Translations under genes and position numbers: made by a program
NCBI GenBank assembly: GCA_963721905.1
Contig: CAVRMF010000008.1
Span: forward strand, 434,001-498,000
DNA length: 64,000 nt
Direction: 5' to 3'
Source of the DNA: Roseiarcus sp963721905
GTDB taxonomy: Bacteria; Pseudomonadota; Alphaproteobacteria; Rhizobiales; Beijerinckiaceae
Shown: positions 47,451-56,787 of the stretch, in pieces
How the letters are laid out: each line of letters begins with the position of its first letter
How positions within the stretch are numbered: position 1 is the first letter of the stretch
The notes under the pieces: model-generated
Databases searched by the model: none
Seen by the model: the letters and a program-made list of their open reading frames with translations, nothing else
What the model was told of the DNA's origin: nothing

Positions 47451-48842
47451 ATGTCCGAGCCTGAAAGAGTTGACATGCTCATCCTCGGCAGTGGCGAGGC
47501 CGGCAAATATCTCGCCTGGCACATGGGCAGGCTTGGTCGCCGCGCGGTTGTCGTTGAACGCAAATTGATCGGCGGCTCCTGTCCGAACACGAACTGCCTG
47601 CCGAGCAAGAACGAGATCTGGAGCGCAAAGGTCGCCGATCTCATGCGCCACGGCGCTCAGTTCGGTTCGATCACCGGCTCGCCTTCCGTGGACTTGAAGA
47701 GGGTGCTCGCACGCAAACGCGAGATGGTCGAGGGTCTGATTGCAACGCATCTCGAACTCTATCACGCGAGCGGGGCGGAATTGATGATGGGAACCGGCCG
47801 GTTCGTCGCCCCGAAGACGCTCGAGGTTGATTTGAACGACGGAGGCAAGCGTTTGCTGACCGGTGATCGCGTCGTTCTCAATCTCGGAACGCATGCGACG
47901 ATTCCGGACATCCCCGGCCTCGCCGCGGCAAAGCCGATGACCAACGTCGAGATGCTCGAACTCGATTCCCTTCCCGACCACCTGATCGTCATCGGCGGAG
48001 GCTACGTCGGCATGGAATTGGCGCAGGCCTATCGCCGGTTCGGCAGCCGCGTCACGATCCTTGAAACGGGGATCGAGTTCGCGAGCCGCGAGGATCGCGA
48101 CGTTGCGGCCGCGCTCCTGGAGATCCTGCGAGACGAGGGGATCGAGGTGCTGCTCGGCGTCAATGTTCGCCGTGTGGCGGGCCAATCCGGCGAGGCCGTC
48201 AGTCTCGACCTCCGCGTGCCGGACGGCGACCGGACGCTCGAGGGCAGCGATATCCTGGTCGCGGTTGGCCGCACGCCCAACACACGAGGAATCGGGCTCG
48301 AACTCGCCGGAGTGGCTCTCGATGGGCGAGGCATTGTCGCCGTCAATGACCGGCTCGAGACGAGTGCGCCCGATGTCTGGGCGGTTGGCGAGTGCGCCGG
48401 CAGTCTACAGTTCACGCATGCGTCGCTCGACGATTTCCGCGTCGTCCGGGACAATCTCTCCGGCGGCAATCGCAGCACGCGCGGCCGGCTAGTCCCCTAC
48501 TGCCTGTTCACCGATCCGCAACTCGGCCGTGTCGGCCTGAGCGAAGCCGAGGCCGAACGGCAGAAGATCGCCGTTCGGGTCGCAAAGCTGCCGATGGCCA
48601 ACGTGTTGCGTGCGCGCACGATCTCGGAAACGCGTGGGCTCATGAAGGCGCTGGTCGAAGCCGACGGCGATCGCATCCTCGGTTTTGCGATGCTTGGCCC
48701 CGAGGCGAGCGAGGTCACGGCCGTCGTGCAGACCGCGATGCTGGCGGGCATGCCGTACACCGGTCTCCGCGACGCGATCATCACGCATCCGACGATGGCG
48801 GAAGGTTTGGGCGGGCTATTCTCAAACGTGCCGAAGCGGTAG
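47451..48842 (+). CDS. FAD-dependent pyridine nucleotide-disulfide oxidoreductase (mercuric reductase-like)
   Basis: A 463-residue flavoprotein. The FAD loop is MLILGSGEAGKYLAWHMGRL. The redox-active disulfide is in GGSCPNTNCLPSKNEIWSA, the NAD(P) loop is LIVIGGGYVGMELAQAYRRF, and the second FAD motif is ETSAPDVWAVGECAG. The interface domain (from about 345) is intact and ends YTGLRDAIITHPTMAEGLG, with the catalytic His and Pro. There is no N-terminal HMA domain and no C-terminal cysteine pair, so a true mercuric reductase is unlikely. The substrate is unknown. Confidence 0.87.
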   Translation: MSEPERVDMLILGSGEAGKYLAWHMGRLGRRAVVVERKLIGGSCPNTNCLPSKNEIWSAKVADLMRHGAQFGSITGSPSVDLKRVLARKREMVEGLIATHLELYHASGAELMMGTGRFVAPKTLEVDLNDGGKRLLTGDRVVLNLGTHATIPDIPGLAAAKPMTNVEMLELDSLPDHLIVIGGGYVGMELAQAYRRFGSRVTILETGIEFASREDRDVAAALLEILRDEGIEVLLGVNVRRVAGQSGEAVSLDLRVPDGDRTLEGSDILVAVGRTPNTRGIGLELAGVALDGRGIVAVNDRLETSAPDVWAVGECAGSLQFTHASLDDFRVVRDNLSGGNRSTRGRLVPYCLFTDPQLGRVGLSEAEAERQKIAVRVAKLPMANVLRARTISETRGLMKALVEADGDRILGFAMLGPEASEVTAVVQTAMLAGMPYTGLRDAIITHPTMAEGLGGLFSNVPKR

Positions 48843-48954
48843 GGAGCGGTTGGACCGACCGCGTCAACGCGTCGCACCTCTCAGGGACATCTTGGTAATA
48901 ATTTCGCCCTGAATTTCCGTCAATGTGACATTCAATCAGCAGGGAGGGCGCGCC

Positions 48955-49437
48955 ATGTTGGATATTCGCGCCGAAGTCGCAAATGCGCTTCATTGGGATA
49001 TCGCGATCCCCCGTCATAGGGTAACCGCGGAAGTAGATCGCGGCCGGGTTACTCTGCAGGGGGTCGTCGAATGGGCCTATCAGAGGTCCCTCGCCGAGGC
49101 GGACGTGCGCAGAGTGCCCGGGGTGACCGGCGTCAAGAATGAAATTGCGGTTCGTGGGTCGGATGCCGATCATTCAATGGGGAAGCCCACAACGCACGAC
49201 GAAGTCGACGGTCTTCTACGGGGCCGGATGAAAATCTTGGGGCTCGACGTCGATACAATCGAACGCGAATTCCCCGAAGTGTTTGACAAAATCAAGAGAA
49301 ATTGCCCGAGTTGCAGCGATCGGGAACCCTGTGCGCTGGATTTGAAGCGTGATCCTAACACCTTGGTGTGGGAAGCTTATTGTCCGAACTCAGACGCGCT
49401 CAATGCCCTCGTTGCGCTCACAGAGGTGATTCGTTGA
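48955..49437 (+). CDS. BON domain fused to a DUF6455-like domain
   Basis: A 160-residue protein without a signal peptide. Residues 1-67 form a BON domain (HRVTAEVDRGRVTLQGVVEW, DVRRVPGVTGVKNEIAV). Residues about 88-160 resemble DUF6455, with four conserved cysteines (NCPSCSDREPCALD and WEAYCPNSDALNALV) that could bind metal or a cluster. AGGGAGGG precedes ATG 48955. The cold-shock-like gene follows after 21 bases. The function of the pair is not known. Confidence 0.65.
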   Translation: MLDIRAEVANALHWDIAIPRHRVTAEVDRGRVTLQGVVEWAYQRSLAEADVRRVPGVTGVKNEIAVRGSDADHSMGKPTTHDEVDGLLRGRMKILGLDVDTIEREFPEVFDKIKRNCPSCSDREPCALDLKRDPNTLVWEAYCPNSDALNALVALTEVIR

Positions 49438-49458
49438 AGGGGCGCGGGAGGATGCGCC

Positions 49459-49686
49459 ATGACAATTGGAACCGTCCGATGGTTCGACGTCTTTAAGGGC
49501 TATGGTCTCATCAAGCCCGACGACGGCGGAGTTGACGTACTGGTCAGCGTATGCGCCCTCGAACGGGCTGGAATCGCCAGTCTGAATCAAGGCCAGAGAC
49601 TGAGTTTCGAAGTCGTGCGCGATGAGAGGATCGACAGGCCGCGCGCAGTGAACCTTAGCGTTTCTGGATCGCAGGCGCGCCACTGA
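49459..49686 (+). CDS. Divergent cold-shock-domain protein
   Basis: A 75-residue cold-shock domain that departs from the canonical RNA-binding motifs. RNP1 reads KGYGLIKP (usually KGFGFI) and RNP2 reads VDVLVSVCALE (usually DVFVHISA), so two stacking aromatics and the His are gone. The canonical cspA is at 24218. It follows the BON-DUF6455 gene by 21 bases and is probably in one operon. Nucleic-acid binding may be weaker or altered. Confidence 0.8.
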   Translation: MTIGTVRWFDVFKGYGLIKPDDGGVDVLVSVCALERAGIASLNQGQRLSFEVVRDERIDRPRAVNLSVSGSQARH

Positions 49687-50360
49687 GCGCTCGCAGACTG
49701 GAGCTTCCCTTCGAGCTTCGGCTTGATCCGTCGCCAGAGCCGGCGAATCTCAGCCTGCGCGTTCCAATCGTCACGGCTCCGCCGCAACCCGGCGAGCATG
49801 TGCTTCAAGCCGCGCGGTTCGGGCGCTCGCGGCTTAAGCGAACCAGGCCACTTCAGTGAAGGTTGTTTCTGACGAAGTAAGGCCGGAGCGAGAGAGACCC
49901 GGCTCCGGCCCTAGCTTCAGAGGGTGATCGCGGCCGCCTTCCTCCCGGGGCTTTTGGCCGTGGCCCGCTCTGACGTTGCCCAGTATCGCCGAACAGCAGC
50001 GGGCCCGTATTGATCTGGGTCAACGGGAGGACGCTCAGGGCTGTGTCGCGGCAACGATTTGGGCGTGGGTGGAGTCTACCTCTTCGGATTTCCGGAATCC
50101 ATTCCGGGGTCACCGACAGCCACCGAACATTAACGCATCGTAAGGTACGAGAGGGCGGGCACGTCGGGCGCGCCGACTGGACTGCACTCAAGCTTTCGCT
50201 GGGCGCGACGGGAAGATTTGGTTTCGGGTTGGGGGGTTGGGAGCCGCGCTTGGTAGTCACCCTTATCGTCATCGCCCGCGCCTTCGAACTTCTCCTTTAC
50301 CGGCCACTGGCGGATCGCTCCGACCTGCGCCGAAGGGGACGGGATGCGAGTTCAGATGCG
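49687..50360. other. Stretch without a supportable gene
   Basis: Open frames on both strands (for example 49853-50272 minus) lack motifs and have biased composition. A minus-strand frame near 49690-49808 (MLAGLRRSRDDWNAQAEIRR) is helical-looking but short and without a ribosome site. I see no repeat or promoter that explains the region. Confidence 0.35.
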
Positions 50361-50759
50361 ATGGCGGAAACACAAAGCCGGGTTGCCGACGAAACCAATA
50401 AGGGCGTCGTTGTAGACGCCTCCACCCCGCTTGCGGTGGGCGCTGACGTCTCGGCGAATCACGATGCCGTCGCTTCCCCGCAGCGCGAGCCGACTCTCGA
50501 GCAGCCTCGCAAACCAGACGAACCCAAGCTCATCGTCTCGGAGATGCACGATCCCGAGCCGTTCCGGATTCAGTTTCTTGGCGGAGCAACCAGTCAAGGC
50601 CCGGAGATCTTGAAGGAGGTTGAGGTCCGCGTGCCGAACGTGTTCGTCGCGTACCGCGCTGCCGACAATGGCCCATGGCCACCAGGAGCGACTGCATTTC
50701 GCCTCCTCGACAGCGGAGGTCGAGATGTATTTTGGAGGAGGAAGCCCGAGCGCCGATAA
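50361..50759 (+). CDS. Hypothetical protein
   Basis: A 132-residue ORF. The N-terminal half is polar and probably disordered; the C-terminal half (EVEVRVPNVFVAYRAADNGP and FRLLDSGGRDVFWRRKPE) looks folded. The frame is open back to 50010, but that part has odd composition. No family recognised. It converges on the zinc-finger gene. Confidence 0.4.
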   Translation: MAETQSRVADETNKGVVVDASTPLAVGADVSANHDAVASPQREPTLEQPRKPDEPKLIVSEMHDPEPFRIQFLGGATSQGPEILKEVEVRVPNVFVAYRAADNGPWPPGATAFRLLDSGGRDVFWRRKPERR

Positions 50760-50809
50760 TTCGTTCGGGCAGTCAGGCCTTCCAGCGGCGCAGGCGGCGA
50801 CGTCGCCGC

Positions 50810-51118
50810 TCAATAGTAGCGCGGGATCGGGCCGTTATGGGGCGTCTTGCGATCGGAGAGATCGAACATCACCTCATCGACATAGCACCAGCCCCATCCC
50901 TCCGGCGGGTCGTAGCCTTCGATGATCGGATGTTTGGTCGCGTGATAATGCTCGGTGGCGTGGCGGCCGGGGGAGTCATCGCAGCACCCGACATGCCCGC
51001 ATGTGCGGCAGATCCTTAGGTGAACCCAGGCGTCGCCTGTTTTCAGGCATTCCTCGCAACCGAGAGCGCTCGGGGTCACGGTGCGGATCGTTTCCATGTG
51101 CGTGCAGCGTATCGGCAT
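50810..51118 (-). CDS. UBP-type zinc-finger protein
   Basis: A 102-residue protein made of one UBP zinc finger. Zinc ligands are visible in CEECLKTGDAWVHLRICRTC, GHVGCCDDSPGRHATEHYHA and KHPIIEGYD. In eukaryotes this finger binds the ubiquitin tail; bacteria with it lack ubiquitin, so its partner must differ. It lies 17 bases after the thioredoxin-reductase-like fusion gene and is surely co-transcribed, which suggests the two products cooperate. Confidence 0.85.
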   Translation of the reverse strand: MPIRCTHMETIRTVTPSALGCEECLKTGDAWVHLRICRTCGHVGCCDDSPGRHATEHYHATKHPIIEGYDPPEGWGWCYVDEVMFDLSDRKTPHNGPIPRYY

Positions 51119-51135
51119 GGCGGCTCGTCTCCCGG

Positions 51136-52809
51136 TTAGAGGTTCGGACCTGGAGAATGCGTGAGAAACCCATGGATGGCCGCAACGACCTGGGCGCCTT
51201 CGCCGATGGCGCTCCCGACGCGCTTGGTGGATCCCGAACGGACGTCGCCGACCGCGAACACGCCCGCAATCGAGGATTCGAGCGGCGAGAACGAGCGATT
51301 CTCCCCGTCGCCGAGGCGCTCGCCAGTGACGACGAAGCCGGCCTTGTCCACCGTGACCCCACAGCCCTTGAGCCATTCCGTCGCCGGATCGGCGCCGATG
51401 AAGAGAAAGACGTTTCGGATTTGCGCCTCCGTTTCGGCGCCCGTGCGACGATGCCGCCATCGAACCTTGTCGAGGCCCGTGGTCGGGGCGCCCCTCAAGG
51501 CGACAATCTCTGTCTCAGTCATCAATTCGATATTCGACGCGGCGCCGATGCGGTCAATCAGATAGCGCGACATGCTTTCCGCAAGGCTGGGTCCGCGCAC
51601 CATCATGCGAACCTTCGCGGCGTGAGCCGAGAGGAAGACGGCGCCCTGACCGGCGGAATTCCCGCCGCCCACCAGCACGACTTCTTCCCCGGCGCAAAGC
51701 CGGGCCTCGTTCGGCGACGCCCAGTACCAAACGCCGCGACCTTCGAAATCGGCAAGGTCGGCGATCGAAGGACGGCGATATTTTGCGCCGCTGGCGACGA
51801 CCACGGCGCGCGCCTGAATGCGTTCGCCGCCATCGACATCGAGCGCAAACGCCCCATTCGCCCGCTTGCAATCCAGCGTCTTGACGGCGGTGGGAATCAT
51901 CATTTCGGCGCCAAATTTTTGCGCCTGGATGAAGGCGCGGGCCGTCAGGATCTGTCCGGAAATTCCGGTTGGAAATCCGAAATAGTTCTCAATGCGCGCG
52001 CTCGCGCCGGCCTGCCCGCCAAAGGCGCGCTGGTCGAGGACGACGACGGAAAGCCCCTCGGACGTTGCGTAGACGGCGGTCGAAAGGCCGGCAGGGCCGG
52101 CGCCGACGACCGCGACGTCATAGACGAAATGTTCACGCGGACTGCCGATCATCCCCAGCTGCCGCGCGAGCGCGGTTTCCGAGGGGTTGCTGAGCACCGC
52201 GCCATTGGAACAGACGACGAGAGGCAGCTTCCCCTGGAACGCCGCACTGTGGGCGATCAGGTCGCTGGCTTCGCGGTCGCTGGCAGGATCGAGCAGATGA
52301 AAGGGATAGCCGTTTCGGCTGAGGAAGTCCTGCAGCCGGATGACGTCCCAGGACGATGCGGCGCCAATCAGGACGGGCCCGCCGGCGCCGCTTTGAATCA
52401 GATTCGCCCGACGCAGAATGAACGCGCGCATGATGCGCTCGCCGAGATCCGCCTCCGCGACCAGCAGCGACCGAACGCCCTCGGGCGGGATCAGCAATGT
52501 CTCGACATCCTCTTCCGCGGTTGCGTCGACCAGCGCCGCCCGGTTGGAGAGTTGCCCGATTTCGGCCAGGAACTGACCCGCTCCCTGCTCGACGACCGGC
52601 GTGACATGGCCGAGGCCATCGCGCCCAGTGATCGCCACTGTGCCCGACAGCACCACAAACATGCCGAGTCCCGGTTGGCCGGTTTCGAACAGTTTCTCGC
52701 CGCGGGCGTATTTGCGCAAGGTTCCGAAGCGGCGCAGCCGCTCGATCTCAATCGCCGTCAAGGTCGGGAAGGTTTGATCGTAACGCGGGCCATGCGCTGG
52801 AAAGCTCAT
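51136..52809 (-). CDS. Cyclic nucleotide-binding domain fused to a thioredoxin-reductase-like flavoprotein
   Basis: A 557-residue fusion. Residues about 15-135 are a cNMP-binding (CAP_ED) domain (GEKLFETGQPGLGMFVVLSG). Residues about 140-215 are a linker like a thioredoxin-fold remnant. From about 225 on there is a TrxB-like core with FAD loop VAVVGAGPAGLSTAVYATSE, NADPH loop VVLVGGGNSAGQGAVFLSAH and end VFAVGDVRSGSTKRV. The CxxC of true thioredoxin reductase is replaced (VWYWASPNEARLC), so disulfide reduction by the usual route is not possible. It is followed by the UBP zinc-finger gene. Confidence 0.85.
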   Translation of the reverse strand: MSFPAHGPRYDQTFPTLTAIEIERLRRFGTLRKYARGEKLFETGQPGLGMFVVLSGTVAITGRDGLGHVTPVVEQGAGQFLAEIGQLSNRAALVDATAEEDVETLLIPPEGVRSLLVAEADLGERIMRAFILRRANLIQSGAGGPVLIGAASSWDVIRLQDFLSRNGYPFHLLDPASDREASDLIAHSAAFQGKLPLVVCSNGAVLSNPSETALARQLGMIGSPREHFVYDVAVVGAGPAGLSTAVYATSEGLSVVVLDQRAFGGQAGASARIENYFGFPTGISGQILTARAFIQAQKFGAEMMIPTAVKTLDCKRANGAFALDVDGGERIQARAVVVASGAKYRRPSIADLADFEGRGVWYWASPNEARLCAGEEVVLVGGGNSAGQGAVFLSAHAAKVRMMVRGPSLAESMSRYLIDRIGAASNIELMTETEIVALRGAPTTGLDKVRWRHRRTGAETEAQIRNVFLFIGADPATEWLKGCGVTVDKAGFVVTGERLGDGENRSFSPLESSIAGVFAVGDVRSGSTKRVGSAIGEGAQVVAAIHGFLTHSPGPNL

Positions 52810-53020
52810 GGGAGTCGCCCTCCTTTATGCTTTTCGTGGATCGACCTCCAGCGCATGTTGGCGGAGCGCCGCGCGCCGCGCCAAACCGTTCCGGGCATTG
52901 TCAGGTCCGCGAGTTTTGCTTGTCAACCGCGCGGCGCGCGCGGGCAATCGCACCAGATTAACGGTGCTTTGCCTGCCGGCGCAGGCTCCGAGCTGGGCTC
53001 GTTGACCTGAGGCGATTGCA

Positions 53021-54292
<1,272 letters not shown>

Positions 54293-54326
54293 GAGGGTCT
54301 CCCTGAACTGGCCGCGGCCACACTAT

Positions 54327-54737
54327 TCATTTCTGCGCGCGCGCGAAATCCGTTCCTTCGTCGCTGAAGGCGTCTTTTTCTGCGGCAAAACGTCCGATCG
54401 ATGCGGGCGTCTGCCGCGCGATTCGATCCTGTTCGGCCGCATCGCGCAAGAAAACCTCCCGGTACACGTCCTCGCCGAAACTCGTCGCGAGCGGTTCGCC
54501 GACAATTAGCCTGAACGTGCACCGGCCGTCCTCCTGCCGGTCGGCCCGCAGGAAAAGCGTCGAGTCGCCGCGGCTCCCGCACATCGCGTTGGTGAAGGCG
54601 AACTGGTGGCTTACGAATGCGACGCGGCGCCCTCCTTCGAGCACGGCGGATACGATCTGGCGGGCGATCTCCGAGCCCTCCCGCTCGTTGGTGGCGGCGA
54701 ACGATTCGTTGAAGAGGATCGACGCGGCGTCAGGCGA
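54327..54737 (-). pseudogene. C-terminal remnant of a MutS-family ATPase gene
   Basis: The frame reads ASILFNESFAATNEREGSEI, then ARQIVSAVLEGGRRVAFVSH and on to RLIVGEPLATSFGEDVYREV. This is the Walker B/D-loop region and tail of MutS-type ATPases, as found in short MutS-related proteins. A TAA at 54738-54740 lies directly upstream in the same frame and the Walker A part is absent. It is a truncated remnant between eno and the carbonic anhydrase gene. Confidence 0.65.
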
Positions 54738-54844
54738 TTAGCGTGTGGCCGACGGCAATACGTCGAATGGGTGGGCGCCGATGTCTCGAATTCTTCGCTT
54801 GGCGCTGCTACTGTTAGCAGCCAACGGGCAAGAGGGACGAGACA

Positions 54845-55567
54845 ATGTGCAAGGTTTGCGAGGGCAACGCCGGGGCGCGGAGGGACTTTCTCAAATTCGG
54901 CGCAGGGGCGCTGGCCGCGGCTGCGTTCGCCGGCGCGATGAGATCGGCGCGGGCGGCCGAAGGCGCGCCGACGTCGCTCTCGCCCGACGAGGCGCTCGCC
55001 GCGCTCAAGTCCGGCAACGAGCGTTACGTCGACCACCCGGAGCTGTGTTCGATCGACCTCGCCGAACAGCGCGCCGAGGTGGCGGAGCACCAGGCGCCCT
55101 GGGCGATAATCATCGCCTGCGCCGACAGCCGCGTTCCGCCCGAGCTCATCTTCGGGGGTCGCGGGGTCGGAGAGCTCTTCGTCGCTCGGAACGCGGGCAA
55201 CCTCGTCGACACCGCGACGCTGGGCACGGTCGAATACGGCGCGGCGGTGCTGGGATCTCCGCTGATCGTCGTCCTTGCCCACACCGCCTGCGGCGCAGTG
55301 AAGGCGGCCTGCAGCGTCGTCACCAAGAACGCGACCTATCCCGGCGCGATAGGCACGATGATCGAGCCGATCCTGCCCGCCGCGCTCGCGGCGCGGGGCG
55401 AAGAGGGCGACTACGTCAACAACACCGCCAAGAAGAGCGCGCAAAGAACGGCGGCGCGGCTGACCTCCGCGAGCACGCTGATCTCCGGTCTCGTCGGCGA
55501 TGGCAAGCTCAAGATCGCCGCGGCGATCTATGATCTTGAGACAGGGGTGGTGGCGTATCTCGGGTGA
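54845..55567 (+). CDS. Beta-class carbonic anhydrase, exported by Tat
   Basis: A 240-residue enzyme that interconverts CO2 and bicarbonate. The zinc site is Cys92 with Asp94 and Arg96 (IACADSRVPPELIFGG), His146 and Cys149 (VLAHTACGAVKAAC). The N-terminus has a twin-arginine signal, ARRDFLKFGAGALAAAAFAG, ending near ARAAEG, so the enzyme probably works in the periplasm. Its 3' end runs against the truncated ParE gene on the other strand. Confidence 0.9.
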   Translation: MCKVCEGNAGARRDFLKFGAGALAAAAFAGAMRSARAAEGAPTSLSPDEALAALKSGNERYVDHPELCSIDLAEQRAEVAEHQAPWAIIIACADSRVPPELIFGGRGVGELFVARNAGNLVDTATLGTVEYGAAVLGSPLIVVLAHTACGAVKAACSVVTKNATYPGAIGTMIEPILPAALAARGEEGDYVNNTAKKSAQRTAARLTSASTLISGLVGDGKLKIAAAIYDLETGVVAYLG

Positions 55568-55584
55568 GGCGGCGCGGACTGACA

Positions 55585-55668
55585 GGCTCCCTGGGGAGAC
55601 CGGTCGTCGATGTACCACAGGACTTGCTCAAGCTCCTGTGCCGCGCGAAGCGCGTATCGGAGTCTCAC
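55585..55668 (-). pseudogene. Truncated ParE/RelE-type toxin gene
   Basis: From GTG 55668 the frame gives MRLRYALRAAQELEQVLWYI, then DDRSPQGA, the first 28 residues of a ParE/RelE-family toxin. Homology then stops, and the frame enters the antisense of the carbonic anhydrase gene. The start overlaps the antitoxin stop by four bases (GTGA), the normal operon form. About two thirds of the toxin, including catalytic residues, are gone. Confidence 0.6.
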
Positions 55669-55931
55669 AGGCTGTGCTTGGCCCAGATGGCTTTGATCTG
55701 GTCGTCGGTCGCGAATTCGCGCCGCTCGGCCTGCGCGAGAGAAGCCTCGAAAGACGCTTCCTCGTCGGCGCTCAGCCGCACTGTCGATGGATCGTCGCCG
55801 GCCAGTTGCATCAGAATGCGCGCAAGAGCGTCCTGCGTTTCCGGCGGCAGGCCGCGCAGGGCTTGGACGGCTTGAACCCGCCCTTGACTCTCGCCCCGCT
55901 TGGGATCAAAACAAGAACAAAGATGGAACAT
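55665..55931 (-). CDS. Type II antitoxin-like protein, orphaned
   Basis: An 88-residue protein whose last 65 residues (LPPETQDALARILMQLAGDD, EEASFEASLAQAERREFATD, DQIKAIWAKHSL) match a family of short antitoxins encoded with ParE/RelE toxins. The start is uncertain. ATG 55931 gives an unusual Cys-containing N-terminus (MFHLCSCFDPKRGES) and lies at the LexA box. The paired toxin gene is truncated, so this is an orphan antitoxin. Confidence 0.6.
   Translation of the reverse strand: MFHLCSCFDPKRGESQGRVQAVQALRGLPPETQDALARILMQLAGDDPSTVRLSADEEASFEASLAQAERREFATDDQIKAIWAKHSL
55915..55929. promoter_or_regulatory. LexA-binding SOS box of imuA
   Basis: GAAC-AAAGATG-GAAC is the reverse complement of the alphaproteobacterial SOS box GTTC-N7-GTTC, with both tetramers exact. 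It lies 19 bases before the chosen imuA ATG (55948) and overlaps the region of the divergent antitoxin start. DNA damage would lift LexA repression of imuA-imuB, and perhaps of the antitoxin. Confidence 0.85.
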
Positions 55932-55947
55932 ACAGGTTTTGAACCGA

Positions 55948-56787
55948 ATGTCGCCGAGCGGCAGTGCGGAGGGGATGGCGCGTTTGCGGCGCGCCATCGC
56001 CGGAATCGAGGCCCGGGCGGGCTTGAATGAGCGCGCCCCGCGGCGCCTCAAGCTCGCGCGCGCGCTCGATTCGGCGCTGAGCGGCGGGCTCGCGGACGAC
56101 ACGTTGCATGAGATCGCCCCGGCCGAGCCCGCGGACGGGGCGGCGGCGATGGGGTTTGCGCTCGCGCTTGCGGCGCGGTTCTTGAGCGAGCGGCCGTCGG
56201 CGGGGCTCCTGATCGGCGAAGGCTTCGCGGCTCGCGAGACGGGCGCGCTCTACGGGCCTGGGCTCATCGCGCACGGGCTCCCGTTGAGCCGCCTCGTTTT
56301 CGTCGAGGCGCCCGACGCCGACACGGCCTTCTGGGCGATGGAGGAGGCGCTCAAATCCGGCGGGCCGGCGGCGGTCATCGGCGAGATCTGGAACTTGAGG
56401 GGCTATAGCCTCGCGGCCTCCCGGCGCCTCTTGCTCGCCGCGCGAAAAGGGCGGACGCCGGCGCTCTTGGTGCTGGCCAGCGCCTACGGCCAGGCGGAGC
56501 GGATGTCCAGCGCCGCCGAGACGCGGTTCGAGATCGCCGCTCTGCCTAGCGTACGGATCCCGGCGGCGGCTGGCCGGGACCTGCCCGGCCCCTTCGCCTG
56601 CGGGGCGCGGCTCGTCAAGGCGCGCCTGACCTTCCCGCGCGACGGGCCGCCGGAGGCGGCCGACGGGGGCCGCATCGTGCGTCTCGAATGGCGAAGCGAG
56701 GAGAGGACTTTTGACGATCCGCCGATTTCTCTCTCTCTGGCTGCCGCGTCTGGCGACGGACCGCGCCCGGCGTCTCAATCGCGTTGA
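55948..56787 (+). CDS. imuA: SOS mutagenesis protein ImuA
   Basis: A 279-residue RecA-like protein that works with ImuB and DnaE2 in damage-induced translesion synthesis. The core includes ALSGGLADDTLHEIAPAEPA, SAGLLIGEGFAARETGALYG and PAAVIGEIWNLRGYSLAASR. It lacks a proper Walker A, as expected for ImuA. The start could also be ATG 55975 or 55900; 55948 places it just after the LexA box. It overlaps imuB by 77 bases in another frame. Confidence 0.88.
   Translation: MSPSGSAEGMARLRRAIAGIEARAGLNERAPRRLKLARALDSALSGGLADDTLHEIAPAEPADGAAAMGFALALAARFLSERPSAGLLIGEGFAARETGALYGPGLIAHGLPLSRLVFVEAPDADTAFWAMEEALKSGGPAAVIGEIWNLRGYSLAASRRLLLAARKGRTPALLVLASAYGQAERMSSAAETRFEIAALPSVRIPAAAGRDLPGPFACGARLVKARLTFPRDGPPEAADGGRIVRLEWRSEERTFDDPPISLSLAAASGDGPRPASQSR

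Noticed and set aside
47451..48842. Mercuric reductase
   Set aside because: The N-terminal mercury-binding domain and the C-terminal cysteine pair are absent and no other mer gene is nearby.
50010..50360. N-terminal extension of the hypothetical gene at 50361
   Set aside because: The extension has no recognisable content and atypical composition; the ATG at 50361 gives a more plausible protein.
51119..51460. Longer version of the UBP zinc-finger protein reading into the flavoprotein gene
   Set aside because: The added part is the flavoprotein sequence in a wrong frame, while the ATG at 51118 gives a complete zinc finger.
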